A DNA stretch of 7,243 nt from an uncultured Bacteroidota bacterium. GTDB lineage: Bacteria > Bacteroidota > Bacteroidia > 2-12-FULL-35-15. The stretch spans positions 1 through 7,243 of the forward strand of contig CAIRRW010000384.1 of NCBI GenBank assembly GCA_903881065.1. The letters are read 5' to 3'. How positions within the stretch are numbered: the stretch's first letter is position 1; the number at the start of each line of letters is the position of its first letter. Below, in pieces: positions 1 to 7,208 of the stretch. The position numbers and the translations under genes are program-made. The notes beneath the pieces are model-generated. The model did not search any database, was not told the origin of the DNA, and saw only the letters and a program-made list of their open reading frames with translations.

Positions 1-2022
1 AAAGTCTCCATTAACTATATGTGAATATGGGCCTGCTTTAAAAACAGAACCACTATTTATTATTATATTATTATAAATATTCCAGTTTGAAGTTGCTGTA
101 ATTCCAGAACTATTTGTATTGGAGAATACCAAATTATAAAAAGAAGTTGGGGTTCCTGAAATAGTCATTAATCCTGAACCTCCAAATATCACAGTTCCTG
201 TACTTGTAAAATTATTGCCAAGGTTAATTGCTGCTGCAGCAGTTGGAATAAAATCAATATTACCGCTGCTGGTTATGATTCCATTATTTGTTAAATCGCC
301 GGATAAAGTGTGTGTGGAAGGACCACCATTAAATAAAGCTCCGGAACCAACAGTCATATTATAAAGTACGGTCCAACCTACACTTGGATTTACTCCACCA
401 GTATTGTTAATGTTGAGATAGCCAAACTGAGGTGCAGAAGTAGAATTTAATACAGGGGACACTGTTCCATTAAAGTTGACTGTAATAGCTACTGTTTGCA
501 CTGCATTTATCAAACTTAATGTCTGCAGTACATTCCCTGTAAATGTGGTGGTTCCAAGTGTGTATAAAATTCCACTGTTTATTAAATCACCATTCATTTT
601 AATGTTAATGGTATTTCCTGCACTAAAAGAACCGGTATGAGTAATGTCAAGAAGTCCGTTAAATGTGTTATCATTCAAAATCGTGTAACTGCCTGTAATT
701 GTTGCCCTGTTGAAAGTTGAATTGCCCGTAATATTTTTAGAAATTCCTGCAAATAATACAATACTTGTGGATGGTGAAAATGATCCGCTATTAATCCAGT
801 TACCATATAATGTTATTGTATTGGAACCTCCATCTAAAGTTGCTCCACTTTCTATTGTTAAATCCCCATTTATTTTAATTGATGACAACAGTGTCTTAGT
901 TCCTGTATTTCTTAATATCAGATTGCCAAAAGCATAATCAGGGAAATAAATCGATTGAGGACTTGTACCGTTTGCAATTAGAGTGCTTGAATTTCCGAAT
1001 GAATAATTTGAAAAGTTCATTGGCGGGTTATTTGCACCAACTATTAAAGTTCCCGAGTTTGCCAATGTTGCAGTACCTCCCTGTACACTTCTGCTACAAT
1101 CAAATGTTTTTACGTCAAAAGTGCCTGATGTTACATTTAAATCACCTTCTATTATAATATTCCCTACAAGTTCTGCTGCTGTACCAATAGGTTTGTTAAT
1201 CTCCAGATTATTAAATGTGGTTGCAGAGATTGTTTGAGTTCCGGTACCGTCAAAAATTACTTTTACTCCTTCCCCATTATAAATTCCATTATTAACCCAA
1301 TTGCCGCCAACATGCAATATACTATGGTTATGCATTATTGCTCCTGAAGCAATGGATACGTTCCCTCCTATTGTGGTAACAGAATAGTTATCAAGCTCAC
1401 CGGCAATCAGGTTTAGGTTTCCTCCTATGGTCATATCATTTGTTATGGAAAAAGCTGCTGAAGAATTATTGAGAGTTAAATTATAATAGCCTACGGAACC
1501 AATTTTTTGATTACTATCTCCATTGTAAGTGAAGGTGCTGTTTCCAGCTGTAAATACGCCATTAATGTAATTAAAATTAGTAAAAACATTTAATGCTCCG
1601 GCACCGCTATAGGTTATATTTGCCATACCCGACTCTGTAATTGAACCTAAAACACTAACCGTTCCTGAACCAACTGTTAAATTAATTGCATGTCCTGTTA
1701 CACCATCACTTAATGTTAATTCACCTTTTACTGTTAATGTCTGATTATTTACATTGATGGTATGTGTCATATTAGTACTCCACTTTCCAATAATATCTCC
1801 AGACGTAAGTGTTCCACCAGTACTAATATTAAGTGTAACGGGTTGAACACTTCCAAAATTTATATTTTTAACGGCTACCGTATTACTGATGGTAGGATTA
1901 TTTGTAAAAGCTCCTGTTCCTAAGTTAACAATATCCAATGATGCAGGTGGCATGGAAGCTGAACCTTGAGTAACCGTCCAGTTGGCAGCTGTATTCCAAT
2001 CGCTGCTTACACTACCGTTCCA
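1..2022 (-). repeat. Second header module plus about eight beta repeats, residues 1679-2352, open at window edge
   Basis: A second header, W-N-G-S-V-S-S-D-W-N-T-A-A-N-W, starts at Trp1679 and mirrors the first. Repeats follow with strands such as YYNLTL, FNNLEI, FGNLIL, FGYLNI and SFYNLVF, and with turns G-N-W-V-N-N-G-I-Y (Trp1920) and G-N-W-I-N-S-G-S-F (Trp2087). I count about eight units, most of about 75 to 100 residues. A single Cys is present (1987, in F-D-C-S-R-S). The last unit reads H-I-V-N-G-D-F at base 1, so the array continues past the window. Confidence 0.75.
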
Positions 2023-5000
2023 TTCTACTACGTTTGCATTATCCGAAAGTGCCCATCGATTATTTAAATTTGTCAGCCCACTTTGTTCAACATAATTCAG
2101 GGCTGTGTCATTTGCAGTTTTACCTGATGGTACCCAAACCGAGCCATTATAATGCCATATTACCATTGACGATTCGTTATTGCCATTTAATTCATCATCT
2201 TCATAGTCCAATCGCAAAGTTGCATTGTAAGTTCCTGTGGGTATGGAGATATTGTAAAGTTCGTGAGCAGAACCACCAAATGGAAAATCAACTATACTTC
2301 CTTCAGAAATAGTAACGGTAATGTTGCTTACGCCTGAAACGGAGGAAAATGTAATCGTATTAGTTGGGCTTTCGAAAGCATAAGCAACTCCTGTAGTAAA
2401 GCTATGGCTTCGAAGTATAGTGCCTAATATTTTCCCTGGCCCTGTTCGTGTTGAAGTAATAGTTAGGGTGTTTGAATTTGTATAAATCTGTCCTTCATTC
2501 ATATTTAATGTTCCCACAGTCACATTATTTTGCAAACTCATTGTACTTGTAATGTTTGTTTTATTAAGAGTGAGAATATTAAACGTTGTTGCTCCGCTTA
2601 TTACAGCATTCTGATCTCCTACAAGTGAAACAGTACCTGAGCCGGCATTAAAAGTTCCGTTATTATTCCAATCAACTTTAATGGTGTGAGTATAACTTCC
2701 AGCAATAAATGTAGTACCGGTGCCGATTGTTATCGAATTAAGTACGGTTATTGCTCCGAGTGCAGTTTTGCTGTTGCCTCCTTCAAGCGTCAGATTATTG
2801 TAACTTATCGCATTTATATTCTGAGCAACTGCACCATTAAAACTTACTGTATTCGGCAGGGAGCTTACATTTAGAGTACCTGCGGTTATAGTCAATTGAT
2901 TAGCAATACCCAAAATACAGTTGGCAGACAATTGTAAAGAGGTTCCGTTAATGGTTACATTATACAGGTTTGCTATGCCGCTTAAACTGGAAGTTCCTGT
3001 AAATGTTGCAATTCCTGCAGAAGCAGAAAAGGTTCCATTTACAATTAATCCTGATGATATAGAAAAATTGGAACTTGCGGTTATTGAACCGGAAATGAAT
3101 AACGATGAAAAATTGGTGGTACCTGCTCCTGATATGCTTTTTGATGCACCACTCATGTTAACTGTTCCTGTGCTTGCAGTTAAACTTCCACTTACTGTTA
3201 AATTTCCTGTCAATGTTAAATTTGAAGACGTGCTGATGCTGCCGCTTACGGTAAGGTTTTCAATTGAAATTCCTGTACCGCTTATCGTTTTACTTGTGCC
3301 TGACATGATGAATGTTCCTCCTGCAGACTGAATGAAGTCTCCCGGTCCGGTTGTTAAAAGATTTCCGGTTAAAGAAATAGTTGATGCAGGAAAACTAACT
3401 GATGAAGCAGAAATAGTCAGATTATTAAAATTTTGTGTTCCGGTTCCTGTTACTACAATTCCGGGATGAAAAAAAGTCAGTGTACCGGTATTGCCATTGA
3501 AAGTGCCGTTATTCGTCCAGTTCCCTCCAACATTAATGGCAAAGCTGCTACCATTAAAAGTAGTGGATGCACCTATTGAAACAATTCCATTAATAGTAAT
3601 ATCTGAAGCTGCTGTGTAAGTAACGGAAGTTCCTGCGCCTAGTGCACTGCTTAAATTTCCAATAATATTAAGTGCTGTTGACGGTAACGTTTTTACTGCC
3701 GCTCCACCGGAACTGCTGAATGTAAGGTTCCCATAGGGCTGATTAGCCACAGTTTGATTGGTACCCGAATATTCAACTGTGCTTGCTACAACAAGTGTAA
3801 TAGTGGTATAATTAGTTGGAAAAGTATTCGTTCCTCCAATTTTCAATGTCGAATTATTCGATACCGTTAATGTTCCTCCGGATGCTGTTCTGTTTGCAGT
3901 GAAACTTGCAAGATCAAATGTTCCGCTTGCTATTGTCAGGTCGCCTGCAATATTAATGGTACGTGTAAGAATAACTGTTCCTGAAATTGAAAGATTATTA
4001 AAATTAGTTACCGATGAACCACCTAACGATTGAGTTCCACTGCCATTTAAATAAACTGTTCCTGTTCCTGAGTTTAAAGCTGTAGAAGAAGCATTGTTAG
4101 TAAAATTACCTCCAACTGTCAATTGAAAATTATTTGTATTTAATATACTTGAAGTTAATGTAAGATTATTACTTACCACAATATCTGACGACATTAAGAG
4201 ACCGTTTGTATTGCCCAACGTTAAATTGTAAAAGTTGGAAACACCCGACATTGTTTGTTGTCCGGCAGTGCCATTGAAATTTGTTGTTCCGCTATTGGTC
4301 ATGGTTCCATTATTTGTTAGTGTACCCGCAATATTTAAAGTACCTGTGGAAGATGTAGTAAGCGTACCTCCTGAATTAATGGTTAAATTTTTACATTGAG
4401 CACTACCTGTTATTAATGGCATATTGGTAGCAGATGATGGTATGGTGACATTAGTGGTTGATGTTGGTACCACTCCAGTACACCAATTGTTAGGTGTTGA
4501 CCAATCGGAACTTACAGCTCCGCTCCATTGCCCTGAATTGTTTGTTGATAACAAATTAGTGTATGCATTAGCAGTGCATCCAGCACTAGTAACTTGTAGC
4601 GTGTATACTCCCGCTTTTGCTGCTGTAAATGAAAATGAAGGGTTTTGCAATGTTGATGAAAAGCTGTTAGGTCCCGTCCATAAATAGGATGCTCCGGAAA
4701 CTGAAGTTGCCGATAAAGTTACAGTACTTCCTGCACAAACAGGTCCATTGTTTCCTGCACCATCAGGTGACGTAAACAAGGTTGTAACTTCTGAAGGTGT
4801 AAGTGCTCTATTATAAATCAAGGCATCGTCTATAGCACCTCTGAAAAACAAACTATTAGGACGCGATGGCCAGCCATTCAAATTATCGTATCCTAATCTC
4901 CAAAATCCTGAAGTGGCTTCACAAGTTGTGGTGGTGGCATCTGTTGCTGCTTCAATTCCATCTATATATAATATCATTCCACTAGTTGAAGATAATGAAG

Positions 5001-7056
5001 CTGTTACTAAATGCCAGTTATTATCATTATATGCCACTGTAGTATTTATAGTTTTATAGCCAGCCGGATATACACCAAAGTAGAGCTGCCCTGTATTATT
5101 CATATAGACATGTCTATTGTAAACTCCACTTGAGCCTGTTTGAGTATTTCCAAAACCGATAAGTTTTCCTCCTGCTGTAGTATTTGTTTTAAACCAAAGT
5201 GAAACAGTGAAATCATTTGGGTTGGTATATTGTACTGTTGTGGAAATATATTGGGTACTTCCATTCAAGAAATAGGCACTATTTGCATTTCCAAACCGGT
5301 CAGCAACTAATGATGGGGCATTTTGAAGTATTCCGGCATTGTTATTCCCAGACATATCCAGTGAATTACCACTAAATGTATAGGATGATGTTAAACTTGA
5401 TGTTGGAATTTGAGAGATTACTGGTGTGGATATATTTACCGTAATAGCGGCCTGTGAGCTTACGCATCCGCTTACAGTCTGGCTTACATAATATATTTTA
5501 GTACCTGTAATTGCTGTAGACGGAATTGGCGCTGTGGAACTTGTACCTGTAACAAACTGGATATTATTGAAACATCTGGCGTAAATGGAGGTTGTACTGT
5601 AAATAAAAATACTCCCTGTGCTTTCTGTTATAGGGTAAGTAGGATTATCATACCCTAAATATCCTGTCCCTGCTGAAACACCAATACTGTAATTACCAGC
5701 TGACGCAATATTATAATAGAATAAGTTAGTTATTTTTAGGGGAGTAGCAGTTGTGGTAAGTGTAGTAATGGTAGATGAAGTGGCTATTACGGTGCCGCTA
5801 CTGTTAAATATAGAAAGTACAACACCTGTAAATGTTCTGTTGGCCGGAATAGTAAAATCAACAGTGGTAATAAATTGATTGGCTGCTGTGGTAGTAAAAT
5901 ACAATTTCCTGCTGTTGGTTGAATTATCAACAGCTACATTGGTTGTCAAAGTAGCTGTTCCGCCTATCGAACCTGCTTCTCCGCCCCACAACAAATTACT
6001 ACCGGTGGCAGTAAGTGCCGATGCCGTTGCATTTTGACAATAATTTACCGGACTTGTTACAATGGGTGCAGCACCAGGTGTACAAAGAGTTGACTGATTT
6101 CCTGTTAATGCAGAACTCAATGCTCCTTCTGTCAGTTCCATTATTTTCCAGTAATAGGTTGTACCGCCTGAAAGACCTGTTTGTGTAGAACTGGTATAGT
6201 TTGCAGGAGTTTGTGTTACAAATGTAAAGTTGGTACCATCAGTAGAACGATAAATTAAATAACCTGATTCATTAGTTGCATTGTCCAGCCAGTTCAGTGT
6301 CATGCCATCACTTAAAATTCCTGTAAACGATAGAGAAGTAGGTGCTGTGGTTAAAGGTGGCGTAAACGCATATTTTTGACCTGTTGCCGGTTTGCTGTTC
6401 AAATTTGATGTCTCGGTACTTGAATTAACATAAGGACTCGTTCCGGTTCCATTAAGTGATAAATAATTTCCGGAACCTATTGCAGATGTGGTGATGCCAA
6501 TAGATGCTGATGTAGATAACGAACCTCCTGACTCCTGATTATACAGAAATTCCACTTTTCCATTTGCTTCATATAAGTTCACTTGAAATGAAATGGTATT
6601 TCCTGTAGCTAAGTGATTCCATTTTGCATTCTGATATTGAATTGTAAATATCCTTGTTCCTGCAGTACCTGATGTAATATATGAAACATTTGACGCATTT
6701 TGTATACTTAAATCATCCCAAAGCGGAGCAATAGTTGGTCCTTGATTTCCGGCACTTGCCAATGAATTAGTAGGGAAAGAATTGGAAATGGGAGCCCCCA
6801 GCAACATCCATCCATTGGTACTTGCAGAAATAGTGGTATAGCTTGAGCCCATATACCAGAAGTTAAAACCAATTGGAATTGAGTTGATGTAACCATCATC
6901 CACTGTACCTGCAGTAAGGGAAGCCGAAGTGGCACCTGACAATGCAACATAGCTGCCACTAGTAGCTGAAAACGAATAATTAGTAATACTTTGAGAAGAC
7001 GCATTTAAGGATACTCCTATTAATAAAAGTATCGCTAAGGTTATTTTTTTTAACAT
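1..7056 (-). CDS. Giant secreted multidomain adhesin-like surface protein (5' part, C-terminus beyond window)
   Basis: One uninterrupted frame of 2352 codons reads from the ATG at 7056-7054 to the window edge; no in-frame stop occurs. The start is chosen because the ATG is followed at once by a typical signal peptide (MLKKITLAILLLIGVSLNAS). Domains in order: N-terminal beta domain, fibronectin type III, split Ig-like domain, LamG, PKD-like domain, a long beta-repeat block, a spacer domain, and a second beta-repeat block. The protein is dominated by Thr, Ser, Asn and Gly, with few charged residues and only 11 Cys, nine of them before residue 889. Such architectures are known in Bacteroidota as cell-surface or secreted adhesins, usually exported by the type IX system. 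Adhesion to polysaccharide, protein or other cells is inferred; no catalytic motif was seen. The missing 3' end should hold more repeats and possibly a C-terminal sorting domain. The frame is very secure, the exact function is not. Confidence 0.95.
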   Translation of the reverse strand, partial: MLKKITLAILLLIGVSLNASSQSITNYSFSATSGSYVALSGATSASLTAGTVDDGYINSIPIGFNFWYMGSSYTTISASTNGWMLLGAPISNSFPTNSLASAGNQGPTIAPLWDDLSIQNASNVSYITSGTAGTRIFTIQYQNAKWNHLATGNTISFQVNLYEANGKVEFLYNQESGGSLSTSASIGITTSAIGSGNYLSLNGTGTSPYVNSSTETSNLNSKPATGQKYAFTPPLTTAPTSLSFTGILSDGMTLNWLDNATNESGYLIYRSTDGTNFTFVTQTPANYTSSTQTGLSGGTTYYWKIMELTEGALSSALTGNQSTLCTPGAAPIVTSPVNYCQNATASALTATGSNLLWGGEAGSIGGTATLTTNVAVDNSTNSRKLYFTTTAANQFITTVDFTIPANRTFTGVVLSIFNSSGTVIATSSTITTLTTTATPLKITNLFYYNIASAGNYSIGVSAGTGYLGYDNPTYPITESTGSIFIYSTTSIYARCFNNIQFVTGTSSTAPIPSTAITGTKIYYVSQTVSGCVSSQAAITVNISTPVISQIPTSSLTSSYTFSGNSLDMSGNNNAGILQNAPSLVADRFGNANSAYFLNGSTQYISTTVQYTNPNDFTVSLWFKTNTTAGGKLIGFGNTQTGSSGVYNRHVYMNNTGQLYFGVYPAGYKTINTTVAYNDNNWHLVTASLSSTSGMILYIDGIEAATDATTTTCEATSGFWRLGYDNLNGWPSRPNSLFFRGAIDDALIYNRALTPSEVTTLFTSPDGAGNNGPVCAGSTVTLSATSVSGASYLWTGPNSFSSTLQNPSFSFTAAKAGVYTLQVTSAGCTANAYTNLLSTNNSGQWSGAVSSDWSTPNNWCTGVVPTSTTNVTIPSSATNMPLITGSAQCKNLTINSGGTLTTSSTGTLNIAGTLTNNGTMTNSGTTNFNGTAGQQTMSGVSNFYNLTLGNTNGLLMSSDIVVSNNLTLTSSILNTNNFQLTVGGNFTNNASSTALNSGTGTVYLNGSGTQSLGGSSVTNFNNLSISGTVILTRTINIAGDLTIASGTFDLASFTANRTASGGTLTVSNNSTLKIGGTNTFPTNYTTITLVVASTVEYSGTNQTVANQPYGNLTFSSSGGAAVKTLPSTALNIIGNLSSALGAGTSVTYTAASDITINGIVSIGASTTFNGSSFAINVGGNWTNNGTFNGNTGTLTFFHPGIVVTGTGTQNFNNLTISASSVSFPASTISLTGNLLTTGPGDFIQSAGGTFIMSGTSKTISGTGISIENLTVSGSISTSSNLTLTGNLTVSGSLTASTGTVNMSGASKSISGAGTTNFSSLFISGSITASSNFSISSGLIVNGTFSASAGIATFTGTSSLSGIANLYNVTINGTSLQLSANCILGIANQLTITAGTLNVSSLPNTVSFNGAVAQNINAISYNNLTLEGGNSKTALGAITVLNSITIGTGTTFIAGSYTHTIKVDWNNNGTFNAGSGTVSLVGDQNAVISGATTFNILTLNKTNITSTMSLQNNVTVGTLNMNEGQIYTNSNTLTITSTRTGPGKILGTILRSHSFTTGVAYAFESPTNTITFSSVSGVSNITVTISEGSIVDFPFGGSAHELYNISIPTGTYNATLRLDYEDDELNGNNESSMVIWHYNGSVWVPSGKTANDTALNYVEQSGLTNLNNRWALSDNANVVEWNGSVSSDWNTAANWTVTQGSASMPPASLDIVNLGTGAFTNNPTISNTVAVKNINFGSVQPVTLNISTGGTLTSGDIIGKWSTNMTHTINVNNQTLTVKGELTLSDGVTGHAINLTVGSGTVSVLGSITESGMANITYSGAGALNVFTNFNYINGVFTAGNSTFTYNGDSNQKIGSVGYYNLTLNNSSAAFSITNDMTIGGNLNLIAGELDNYSVTTIGGNVSIASGAIMHNHSILHVGGNWVNNGIYNGEGVKVIFDGTGTQTISATTFNNLEINKPIGTAAELVGNIIIEGDLNVTSGTFDVKTFDCSRSVQGGTATLANSGTLIVGANNPPMNFSNYSFGNSSTLIANGTSPQSIYFPDYAFGNLILRNTGTKTLLSSIKINGDLTIESGATLDGGSNTITLYGNWINSGSFSPSTSIVLFAGISKNITGNSTFNRATITGSYTILNDNTFNGLLDITHTGSFSAGNTINIKMNGDLINSGILYTLGTTTFTGNVLQTLSLINAVQTVAITVNFNGTVSPVLNSTSAPQFGYLNINNTGGVNPSVGWTVLYNMTVGSGALFNGGPSTHTLSGDLTNNGIITSSGNIDFIPTAAAAINLGNNFTSTGTVIFGGSGLMTISGTPTSFYNLVFSNTNSSGITATSNWNIYNNIIINSGSVFKAGPYSHIVNGDF
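2023..2445 (-). other. Beta-sandwich spacer domain between the two repeat blocks, residues 1538-1678
   Basis: This stretch breaks the repeat pattern. It begins G-P-G-K-I-L-G-T-I-L-R and passes through A-Y-A-F-E-S-P-T-N-T-I-T-F and V-S-N-I-T-V-T-I. It then reads G-T-Y-N-A-T-L-R-L-D-Y-E-D-D-E-L-N-G-N-N-E, I-W-H-Y-N-G-S-V-W-V-P-S-G and N-R-W-A-L-S-D. The layout matches domains that commonly end such repeat arrays in Bacteroidota proteins: a 'V-x-G-x-x-x-R' strand, a 'Y-x-F-x-x-P' strand, and a late 'Y-D/N-G-S-x-W' strand. The acidic D-Y-E-D-D-E-L-N-G-N-N-E loop stands out in an otherwise charge-poor protein and could bind a metal ion, which is inference. Confidence 0.65.
2446..4527 (-). repeat. 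First header module plus about ten degenerate beta-solenoid-like repeats, residues 844-1537
   Basis: The block opens with a header W-S-G-x-V-S-S-D-W-x-x-x-N-N-W-C-x-G-x-x-P (from Trp844), then V-T-I-P and C-K-N-L-T-I. Cys859 and Cys888 probably form a disulfide. Repeats follow, each starting with an F-x-N-L-x-I/L strand (for example NFYNLTL, NFNNLSI, NFNNLTI, SIENLTV, NFSSLFI, YNNLTL, FNILTL). Each proceeds through G-N-L-T, an S-G-T-F or G-x-W-x-N-N-G-T-F turn (Trp1180, Trp1463), T-G-T-V-x-F, and G-T-x-x-x-x-I-S-G. I count about ten units of roughly 50 to 100 residues. The regular strand-turn spacing and the Asn/Gly/Thr/Ser content suggest an extended beta-helix or stacked beta-sandwich stalk. 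The fold is inferred. Confidence 0.75.
2971..3432 (-). repeat. Three consecutive short, closely similar repeat units (55, 51 and 48 residues), residues 1209-1362
   Basis: Units are 3268-3432, 3115-3267 and 2971-3114. They share a 'N-L-x-(I/V)-S-(A/G)-S' opening, a G-N-L / G-L-x-V-x-G strand, and a G-T-x-x-M-S-G-x-S-K-x-I-S-G-x-G ending that is nearly the same in the first two units (MSGTSKTISGTG and MSGASKSISGAG). The third unit has drifted, ending F-T-G-T-S-S-L-S-G. They are shorter and more alike than the other units of this block, as expected from recent tandem duplication. Confidence 0.7.
4546..4752 (-). other. PKD/Ig-like domain, residues about 769-837
   Basis: The segment has P-V-C-A-G-S-T-V-T-L-S-A-T (Cys774), Y-L-W-T-G-P-N-S-F, N-P-S-F-S-F, A-G-V-Y-T-L-Q-V-T and A-G-C-T-A-N (Cys827). 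This is the common Bacteroidota PKD-like pattern 'C-x-G-x-x-V-x-L ... Y-x-W-x-G-P ... G-x-Y-x-V-x-V-x-x-x-G-C', with the two Cys expected to pair. It links the LamG head to the repeat stalk. Confidence 0.75.
4771..5400 (-). other. LamG / concanavalin A-like lectin domain, residues about 553-762
   Basis: This is the clearest domain of the head. It opens with Y-x-F-x-G-N-S-x-x-D-x-S-G-N-N-x-x-G, followed by D-R-F-G-N-A-x-x-A-Y-F-L-N-G-S. Next come D-F-T-V-S-L-W-F-K-T, then N-N-W-H-L-V-T-A-S and I-L-Y-I-D-G-I-E. It ends with F-x-G-A-I-D-D-A-L-I-Y-N-R-A-L-T-P-S-E-V, the standard closing strand of the Laminin_G_3 / LamG-like family. The length of 210 residues is normal and no hallmark segment is missing. 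Such domains bind glycans or proteins, in many cases with bound calcium, so this is the best candidate for the ligand-binding site. Confidence 0.92.
5431..6072 (-). other. Bacteroidota Ig-like domain (Ig_7 type), split by an insertion, residues 329-357 and 504-542
   Basis: The first half carries the Y-C-Q-N-A-T-A-x-A-L-T-A-T-G-x-x-L-L-W signature (Cys340, Trp357). The second half carries S-S-T-A-P-I-P-S-T, then I-Y-Y-V-S-Q-T-x-S-G-C (Cys531) and the closing I-T-V-N-I strand. In the usual form of this family these halves are joined by a short 'TGG' loop. Here 146 other residues lie between them at 5548-5985. The two Cys are the expected disulfide pair of the family and would bridge across the insert. 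Family assignment is from recall of the motif. Confidence 0.75.
5548..5985 (-). other. Beta-sandwich domain nested inside the Ig-like domain, residues 358-503
   Basis: The insert runs from just after L-L-W to just before G-T-S-S-T-A-P. It shows alternating hydrophobic strands, such as KLYFTTT, ITTVDFTIPA, GVVLSIFNSSGTVIAT, and LKITNLFYYNI with AGNYSIGVS. Its end has a Y-P-I-x-x-S-T-G-S-I-F-I-Y segment followed by Cys495 and F-x-x-I-Q-F. The pattern 'strand, NSSGTVIATS, ... AG-NYSIGVS ... YP-I ... ITGS ... Y' recalls a jelly-roll-like domain found in other Bacteroidota surface proteins beside Ig-like domains. A carbohydrate-binding role is possible but not shown. Confidence 0.6.
6091..6342 (-). 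other. Fibronectin type III domain, residues about 239-322
   Basis: The segment starts with the usual P-x-x-L-x-F opening strand. It continues with 'MTLNWLDNATNESGYLIYRS', where W and the Y-x-I-Y-R-S strand are hallmark Fn3 positions. It then has the L-x-G-G-T-T-Y-Y-W-K strand, the Bacteroidota version of the conserved Fn3 'L-x-P-x-T-x-Y' strand. The length of about 84 residues fits one Fn3 unit. Only one copy is present. It probably acts as a spacer or protein-interaction module in the head. Confidence 0.85.
6364..6987 (-). other. N-terminal globular beta-rich domain, residues about 24-231
   Basis: This region follows the signal peptide and is much less repetitive than the rest of the protein. 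It contains a GFNFWYMG-type strand, an N-G-W-M motif at residues 81-84, a Trp-Asp-Asp motif at 113-115, and a later segment that reads like paired strands (FTIQYQNAKW, ISFQVNLYEANGKVEFLY). The order of strand, 'S-x-N-G-W', 'P-x-W-D-D-L', 'I-x-Y-x-x-x-W' and 'V-x-F-x-Y' resembles N-terminal domains common in large Bacteroidota surface proteins just before Fn3 domains, with a NIDO-like flavour. I cannot name the family with certainty. Its place at the tip of the protein suits a ligand-binding or capping role, which is inference. Confidence 0.6.
6994..7056 (-). other. Sec signal peptide, residues 1-21
   Basis: The N-terminus has a Lys-Lys pair (residues 3-4), a hydrophobic core (about 5-17, ITLAILLLIGVSL) and a small-residue cleavage site. 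The best site is Ala19-Ser20-Ser21 before Gln22. There is no lipobox Cys, so this is a type I signal peptide rather than a lipoprotein. It sends the protein across the inner membrane; transfer across the outer membrane would need a further system, in this phylum usually type IX secretion. Confidence 0.9.
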
Positions 7057-7093
7057 GATTTTAAATTTTAATTACTGTTTATTTACGAGGGCA

Positions 7094-7101
7094 CAAAGGT
7101 C
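7094..7101 (-). promoter_or_regulatory. Candidate Bacteroidota -7 element (GACCTTTG), 37 bases upstream of the start codon
   Basis: On the minus strand GACCTTTG matches five of the six fixed positions of the Bacteroidota -7 consensus TAnnTTTG; the first T is replaced by G. It is followed by TGCCC and then an A/T-rich leader to the ATG, the usual layout and distance. No TTTG -33 box lies at the expected spacing of about 19 to 21 bases, so support is limited. The leader holds no clear Shine-Dalgarno, which is normal in this phylum. Confidence 0.3.
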
Positions 7102-7208
7102 TTATGTTCAAAAATGAAAGGTATTGTATAAAAAAATATTAAAATTGCTTTATTCACACGCTTAACTAGCCTTGGAATTTTAAAAAAATTTAAATCTCTT
7201 TTCGGGTA

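Noticed and set aside
710..1157. Plus-strand open frames at 710-937 and 963-1157
   Set aside because: Both are antisense shadows inside the second repeat block, with biased composition and no domain signature.
2034..2874. Plus-strand open frames at 2034-2312 and 2686-2874
   Set aside because: Both overlap well-supported minus-strand coding sequence and show no recognisable protein features.
2921..3331. Plus-strand open frame of 136 codons (Val/Pro/Leu-rich)
   Set aside because: It lies antisense to the secure giant gene, is low-complexity (repeated V-P-L-x-V-x-x-P patterns that mirror the Ser/Gly/Thr repeats on the other strand) and matches no family I know.
1..4527. CRISPR array or DNA-level satellite as the cause of the repetitive look
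   Set aside because: The repeats are degenerate at DNA level, stay in frame and vary in length by whole codons, so they are protein repeats and not a direct-repeat and spacer array.
4424..4687. Plus-strand open frame of 87 codons
   Set aside because: It is antisense to the PKD-like domain and first header, both of which have clear motifs on the minus strand.
6708..7004. Minus-strand open frame of 98 codons in another frame
   Set aside because: It is out of frame with the signal peptide and N-terminal domain that cover the same bases, and its Leu/Gln-rich translation looks like a frame-shifted reading.
7129..7200. Possible terminator in the A/T-rich flank
   Set aside because: The inverted A/T runs are weak, have no GC stem, and do not make a convincing hairpin with a T-tract.
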